Source: Sipunculus nudus (taxonomy: Eukaryota; Annelida; Sipuncula; Golfingiida; Sipunculidae). From it: a stretch of 64,000 bases of DNA. A program made the position numbers and the translations under genes. The notes under the pieces are model-generated. The model was not told where the DNA came from and searched no databases. It saw only the letters and a program-made list of their open reading frames with translations. Positions 58,391 to 64,000 of the stretch are shown here, one piece after another. Location of the stretch: positions 1,619,501-1,683,500 of the forward strand of contig CM049319.1 in assembly GCA_026874595.1 (NCBI GenBank). Reading direction: 5' to 3'. Each line of letters opens with the position of its first letter. The stretch's first letter is position 1.

Positions 58391-59689
58391 ATGGGTCACG
58401 ACGCTCAGCTGTTATATATGATAAAAAAATATTATTTAGAAATGAGGCACATGCTGGTTTTGTGTGGTAATAAATATAAGCTGTATTATCAGTTGTTGTT
58501 GTTTAGCTTATGTATGATTTTGATAGTACCTTTGGAGACAGGGAAGAGGATTGATTTCATTTATTTTATTAACAAATGGAGTACTATTGTCACACAGATT
58601 TTGACTTGGCCATATAACTTATAAGCAGAACATATAATATAAGAGTTTAACTATTTATTAAAAAAAATTACAAATATTGTCCCAAATATAATTTTTATAA
58701 AAAATAATAAGAGAATCATATGATTTTTTAAAATGAAATATAACTGATTTGATTATTAAAATAATATTAAAGAATATATTCATGAATGCATTCATGAATA
58801 CATTTTGAAAGTATTTGCACGAGTATTCATATACTTTCATTTTTACCTGAATTCCTATTCTTTATGCAAGAAATTTTATAATGGAGTACATAATCATATT
58901 CGTATTTAAATACAATTACAAAGTATTCGCACCATGTCTGGTATTTATTCAGTTTCACCAACCAATGATGTTGAGAATCCAGAATATGGAAAATTCATAC
59001 ATTTAAATAATGATCATAAGTACCTGGTTTTATGGCTTTTATTTATATTAAAAAATAACTGTAAAAAATTCATTTTGGACTAATTTCACATCAATGTACA
59101 CACTAGACACAGTAGGAATCTAGATTAATATTATCAACTGCATCTTTGTCTATCATTAATTTCCTTCATATGATCCCTAATGATTAGTAATGAATAATAT
59201 GATTTACTTCTTTATCATTAAAATTGAACTGAAAAATGTCATAGGTGACTGCATGGTGTTATTTGGAATATGTGACATTCTACCCATCGATACAAGATTC
59301 TTATATCATCAGTAACTGCAAGTTAATTTCCTGTTATTATAAACTAACAAATTCCTTTTCTATTTTTCTTTAATTTGTTATTAAAAACCAATAAAAAATT
59401 ATTAATTTATTGTTTATTGTTATGTTGTTGGTTAAAACTACTAGATGAGTTGGGTTGGACACCTGGATCAACTGTGGCTGGCCATAAGCTGCCTGGATTC
59501 TGTGTATGCCTCGCCTCAAGCGTGCATAATTTGATGAAAGGTCAACAAGGTCAACATACAGGTGACTCAAGAGGGGCTGGAGAGAGCCAAAGTCTGACAG
59601 GGTCTCATAAAAAACATTAATAAAAGCTACATAGTTTGGCCAATTTCTTTCAGCTTTCTAAACTAAAAAGCTGAAATCCTAATGTGTGC
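58391..59689. other. AT-rich non-coding stretch
   Basis: No gene recognised. An open frame on each strand at about 59440-59620 has no domain or splice context that I can identify. Confidence 0.4.
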
Positions 59690-59699
59690 ATGATATGAA

Positions 59700-60986
59700 A
59701 ATTATATCAACAGTGCTCACAGGACACAAACGTGCCATGGTCACAGTTGGGCAAAATTTAAGGTACTAATTTTATATTTATACTAATAACTTATAAAATT
59801 TGAAAATTCAGAACTAATTTTGGGTATTCAATTGAATCTTGATTAAATAATGTTACATCCCTGACAAAAAAATCTCTAGCTTCAGCAATGCCCTTGTTAA
59901 GGGAGTAAATATATTTCTTGATTTTTTACAAAGTGCATTATGTTTGGGCCCATAACTTAAAACAATTCACAATACTGACATCATTCTGGCATGTGCATAG
60001 AGAATGAAAAATATGTATATTATTTATGATTAAAGTCAGATCAGTGGTTTTGATATTAGGCAGTCTTGAAGTGTATCAATGGGTTTTTAATGGAAAAATG
60101 AAGTTTTTCATTAATATCTCGAAGGTATTAAGTCCTAGTGACCAAATTCTTGGCATGGTAGGGGATTTTGGAGACATCTAACTGTATGCCGAATTTAAGG
60201 AACTAAGAGCTGAAGCTGGGGAGCTGAGCTCTTGCAAACTGCATAACACTAGCTTGATGTAAACAATATGTTACATGGTGCTTGAAAACTTATTAAAATC
60301 TACAGTTTTTGATCAACTGGTTTCAAATTTTTGGTGTTAACAGTTGAAATACTAACAAAAACATGCTGTGAAAATTAAATCCACAGTACTTACAGGAAAA
60401 AAACGTGCCATGGTCAAAGTTGGGCAAAATTTAAGGTACCAATTTTTTATTTTTATTAATATTTTGGAAAATTTAAAAGATTTTCATCTAATTTTGGGTC
60501 TACAATTTAATTTTGATTAATTAAAGTTATATTACTGGAAAAAAGGTCAATAGCTTTAACATTTTTTGTGTTAAGTGATCAAATATCTTTCCTGATTTTT
60601 TACAAAATGCATTATGTTTGGGCCTATAACTTTTTTAAATCAAATAATACAGACATAATTTCTGGCATGTACATAGGAACTATATAGAGGAATATTTATG
60701 GTAAATATGAGGAAAAACAAATGAGTGGTTTTGATATTAGGCAGCCCTGAAGTGTGAAAATAGGTTTTTCATAAAAAAATTGAGGTTTTTCCTTAATTTC
60801 TCAAAGGAACAAAGTCGCAAAGACCCAGTTTTCGGCTTGGTAGGAGATCTTGGGGACATCTAACATTATGCCAAATTTTGGATTCCTAGGTCTTACGGTT
60901 TCAAAACGTGCCACATCTACGGACGGACGGACGGACGGACGGACGGACGGACAGACGGACGGATGACGGACAATGGACCACGACTA
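59700..60986. repeat. Two tandem ~670-bp units plus (GGAC)n tract
   Basis: The segment aaacgtgccatggtca and gttgggcaaaatttaagg occurs at about 59728 and 60399, with parallel downstream sequence (tttgatattaggcag, ggacatctaac). The unit ends in a (GGAC)n run at 60921-60950 and the hairpin at 60987-61017. Confidence 0.75.
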
Positions 60987-61017
60987 TAGCTCAGATGACT
61001 TATAGTCAGCTGAGCTA
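60987..61017. repeat. 31-nt terminal hairpin 1
   Basis: Arms TAGCTCAG-A-TGACT and AGTCA-G-CTGAGCTA around a TAT loop: 13 pairs and one mismatch. Followed by AAAA. Confidence 0.8.
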
Positions 61018-61020
61018 AAA

Positions 61021-61600
61021 AGTCTGTACATGTGTATTTGTCATAAAAATTTATATTTTTCATGAATTTTTCTAAGTTTAGGAGCCGTAAAACGGTCAAA
61101 AGTAGGTCAACCAGGACGCAACGCCAACTCGATCTGTAACTGGTCATTATCTGCCCACATACCAAAAATCAGACCAATATCTGCAGGCATTGCGAAAAAA
61201 AATCCGTACATGTGTATTTGTCATGAAAATTTCTATTTTTCATGAAATTTTCTAAGTTTAGGAGCCGTAAAACGGTCAAAAGTAGGTCAACCGGGACGAA
61301 ACGCAAACTCTATCTGTAACTGGTCATTATCTGCCCACATACCAAAAATCAGGCCAATATCTGCAGGCATTGCGAAAAAAAGTCCGTACATGTGTATTTG
61401 TCATGAAAATTTATATTTTTCATGAAATTTTCTAAGTTTAGGAGCCGTAAAACGGTCAAAAGTAGGTCAACTGGGACAAAACGCGAACTCGATCTGTAAC
61501 TGGTCATTATCTGCCAACACATCAAAAATCAGGCCAATATCTGCAGGCATTGCGAAAAAAAGTCCGTACAACTGTTTGATTTCGGAATGACGGAATGACG
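61021..61600. repeat. 180-bp tandem repeat, three units
   Basis: Starts at 61021, 61201 and 61381 with the same order of tacatgtgtatttgtcat, ggagccgtaaaacggtcaaa and aatatctgcaggcattgcga. A single related unit lies at 58201-58385. Confidence 0.9.
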
Positions 61601-61616
61601 GACATGGGTAAAACTA

Positions 61617-61647
61617 TATGCCCCGGCCACTTTGTGGCGGGGGCATA
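61617..61647. repeat. 31-nt terminal hairpin 2
   Basis: Arms TATGCCCC-G-GCCAC and GTGGC-G-GGGGCATA around a TTT loop: the same 8+1 mismatch+5 geometry as the hairpin at 60987 with unrelated sequence. Followed by AAAA. Confidence 0.8.
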
Positions 61648-62279
61648 AAAATTGCTGGGTACCCCCCAGTGGTATGTTCCATAGTGGAGGGCATGCAGCA
61701 GCATCAAAACAACCTATTTAACATCAATAGAAAATCAGAAGTTTTGGGCTTTTCTGGCTACTTTACAAATGAAATCTTGTATAAAAATTTTACCCTGAGA
61801 ATACCTCAGTTCAAGATATCAAGGACCAGAAAACAGGGTTTGTTTGACTTATTCTCAAACCTCTGGAACAGGTCAAATCACCCTCTCCAGTCAGTCTCTG
61901 ACAAGCTTTTGCACATCATGTCTTTGACTGAGCACACTCCAAAACACATTTGAACAAGTGACTCATGGGTCATGACGCTCAGCTGACTGACATGTTGATA
62001 ATGTCCTTGCACAGACAACTTATTAAGATAGGTGGCATCATTGTTCATGCATATTAGCTTAAGTTCATCAAGACCCATAAGAACAACAAATTTGATGACA
62101 ATCAAACCAGCCTTTCATGAGGAATCTGACAATTTGTGTGTATTTTGCATTATTTCTGGGGTGCTCAAACATACCCCCAAAACTCTGAGAATATAGGTCA
62201 CTGTGACCCAATTTCAGATTTCTGGGGAGAACTTCTGAGGAAGTCTCAGGATGTTAAGTAAGAAGATTCTGGGCCCCAC

Positions 62280-63544
62280 GGTTACGATTTGTGCCCCTCT
62301 TTGGTATCGAATTTTCAATTATTCTGGGGGGGGGGGGGGGAGGGGGGTACTCCAGAGCCCCATAGCTCAGACAATATGAGTGACAGAGACCTAATTTCAG
62401 GTTTCCAAGGAGACTTTTCAGTAGCCTCCCAGCATGTCAAGAAAGAAGATTCTAGATCTAGCTGTTACCATTTGTGCCCTGTTAATAGATGACCGCATCT
62501 TTTAAGGTCTCAAAAATAGACAAAAAATAGTTAAAAATCGAAAAAATACAGGTGGCTCCACCAGTCTGCAGAAACTGATGAAACACTCCATGATCAATAG
62601 CCATGCAAAAAATCATGGTGATCAATACATTAGTTGTTCAGATATTTGAGCTTTTGTATCAAATTTTTCATTATTCTGGGGGTTCGGAGCCCCATAGCTT
62701 GAAGAATATGGGTAACAGAGACCTAATTTCAGGTTTCCAAGGAGACTTTTCATGGGTCTCCCAGCATGTCAAGAAAGAAGATTCTAGGTCAAGTCATTAC
62801 GATTTGTGCCATGTTAATAGATGATCACATCTTTTCAGGTCTCAAAAGTAGATTAACAAAACAGTAAAAATTCGAAAAAATACAGGTGGCGCAATCAGTC
62901 TGCAGAAACTGATGAAACACTTCATGATTAATATCCATGCAAAGAATCATGATGATCAATGCATTAGTTGTTCATATACTTTAGCTTTTGTATTAAAATT
63001 ATTCATTATTCTGGGTGGTACTTTGGAGCCCCATAGCTTGATGAATATGGGTAACAGAGACCTAATTCCAGGTTTCCAAGAATACTTTTTGTGGACCTCT
63101 CTGGATGTACAGTGAGAAGATTCTAGGTCAAGCAGTTACCATTTGTGCCCTGTTAACAGATGACGGCATCTTTTAAGGTCTCAAAAAATGAGAAAAAATA
63201 TCATAAAATAAAAATTTAAAAAATACAGGTGGTGCCCACAGTCTGTAGAAACTGATGAAACCCTCCATGATCAATATCCATGCAAAAAATCATGGTGATC
63301 AATGCATTAGTTGTTCAGATATTTGAGCTTTCGTATAAAATTTTTCATTATTCTGGGGGTACTTCAGAGCCCCATAGCTTGAAGAATATGGGTAACAGAG
63401 ACTTAATTCCAGTTTTCCAAGGAGATTTTTCATGGACCTCTCTGGATGTAAAGTAAGAAGATTCCAGGTCCAGTGGTTACGATTTGTGCCTTATTAATGG
63501 ACAGCCGGCCGGATGGCCAGACTACAGACAAAGAGTGATCGCTA
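62280..63544. repeat. ~330-360-bp tandem repeat, four units, ending at a hairpin
   Basis: Units share ggagccccatagctt (or variant), gacctaatttcaggtttcca, caggtgg.gc and ctgcagaaactgatgaaac, repeating near 62320, 62660, 63005 and 63350. A G-run lies at about 62327-62346. The array runs into a short ccggccggatggccag stretch and the hairpin at 63545-63575. Confidence 0.85.
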
Positions 63545-63575
63545 TAGCTCAGATGACTTACAGTCAGCTGAGCTA
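63545..63575. repeat. 31-nt terminal hairpin 3
   Basis: Same arms as the hairpin at 60987 with loop TAC. Followed by AAAAA. Confidence 0.8.
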
Positions 63576-63719
63576 AAAATGCTGTTGGTTTTATTTGAGA
63601 TTATGCCAAATATATATTAAAATCAAGTAATGGAGCCTTATCAAAGCCAAAAGGTCTGAGCTTCAGGTTATTCATCAATCTTAAATAGTCAATTTTAATA
63701 AAACTTGTTTCATTCATAT

Positions 63720-64000
63720 TAAAGGTACAGCTTTAATATATCACCATCAATATCAGTCTCAGCTGACTTTATCTTTGAGTTCCTCATCTTTCAGCCCTTT
63801 TAGTACTTTAAATTTTCAGGCCTTTTACCCAAACACAAAACCCATACAGCTGGAAGACAGTCAGTGACCCATTCACTACTGCGGGGAAAGGGTGCAATCT
63901 TGTGGTAAAGAATTTGACCAGGGGTTTTATGATGGGGGACAGTCTAAACAGGACACAAACCCACAACCATTATCCTTGTGGTCACAAGTCCAGTGTCCCA
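63720..64000. other. Right-edge non-coding stretch
   Basis: No gene recognised. The phrase order around 63850-63990 (gtgaccc, ctgcgg, gacacaaacccacaacc) looks like an interspersed repeat cut by the window edge. Confidence 0.35.

Noticed and set aside
59375-59620. Open frames on both strands with more complex amino-acid composition
   Set aside because: Considered as a missing p24 exon, but neither strand resembles the GOLD domain and no phase-0 donor fits.
61618-61953. 111-codon plus-strand open frame
   Set aside because: Begins inside the terminal hairpin and shows no known domain; chance frame in repeat DNA.

Overview
This is eukaryotic, intron-rich, AT-rich nuclear DNA. Gene content, large introns and a heavy load of interspersed elements with (GGAC)n tracts and terminal hairpins suggest a lophotrochozoan, most likely a mollusc. 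No taxon can be fixed from the sequence alone.

Three protein-coding genes can be supported. (1) A plus-strand gene runs from at least 2598 to 37905. It is assembled here from 15 coding exons whose phases all agree and which give a 1477-residue protein. It is a QSER1/PRR12-type nuclear protein: a long Ser/Pro/Gln-rich and acidic N-terminal region with two AT-hook-like basic patches, an RG box, and a C-terminal DUF4211-like region spread over nine small exons. (2) An intronless-CDS F-box/leucine-rich-repeat protein lies on the minus strand (45821-47638), with a separate non-coding 5' exon near 49001-49050. (3) The last coding exon of a p24-family cargo receptor (TMED5/TMED1-like) lies on the minus strand (55860-56096). 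The rest of that gene is not seen and is presumably beyond the right edge.

The most interesting structure is in the 12.3 kb intron of the QSER1-like gene between exons ending at 8140 and starting at 20447. It holds three related open blocks (11160-13145, 13638-14249, 16663-17115). Each encodes a Brinker/pogo-type helix-turn-helix plus a CENP-B/Tc5-type helix-turn-helix, and none has a DDE transposase domain. Each block has an AG acceptor in phase 2 and a GT donor in phase 2, exactly matching the phase-2 junction of the host gene, and each has a length divisible by three. Each also has an in-frame stop 16-49 nt beyond the donor. The locus could therefore make a constitutive protein, forms with one to three inserted DNA-binding modules, or truncated forms in which a module replaces the DUF4211 end. 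The first module also carries 27 copies of a 27-bp coding repeat.

A second unusual feature is a 28-bp array just before the exon at 30755, in which the 3' splice site itself is repeated nine times. Other introns hold a decayed Jockey/CR1-like LINE (about 23600-26270), a terminal-inverted-repeat element (22205-23102), a 28-unit 58-bp minisatellite (35595-37206) and various short arrays. The right third (about 57100-63600) is mostly tandem interspersed repeats ending in hairpins of conserved geometry. No tRNA, rRNA, CRISPR array or bacterial-type operon was recognised. The search was by eye only.
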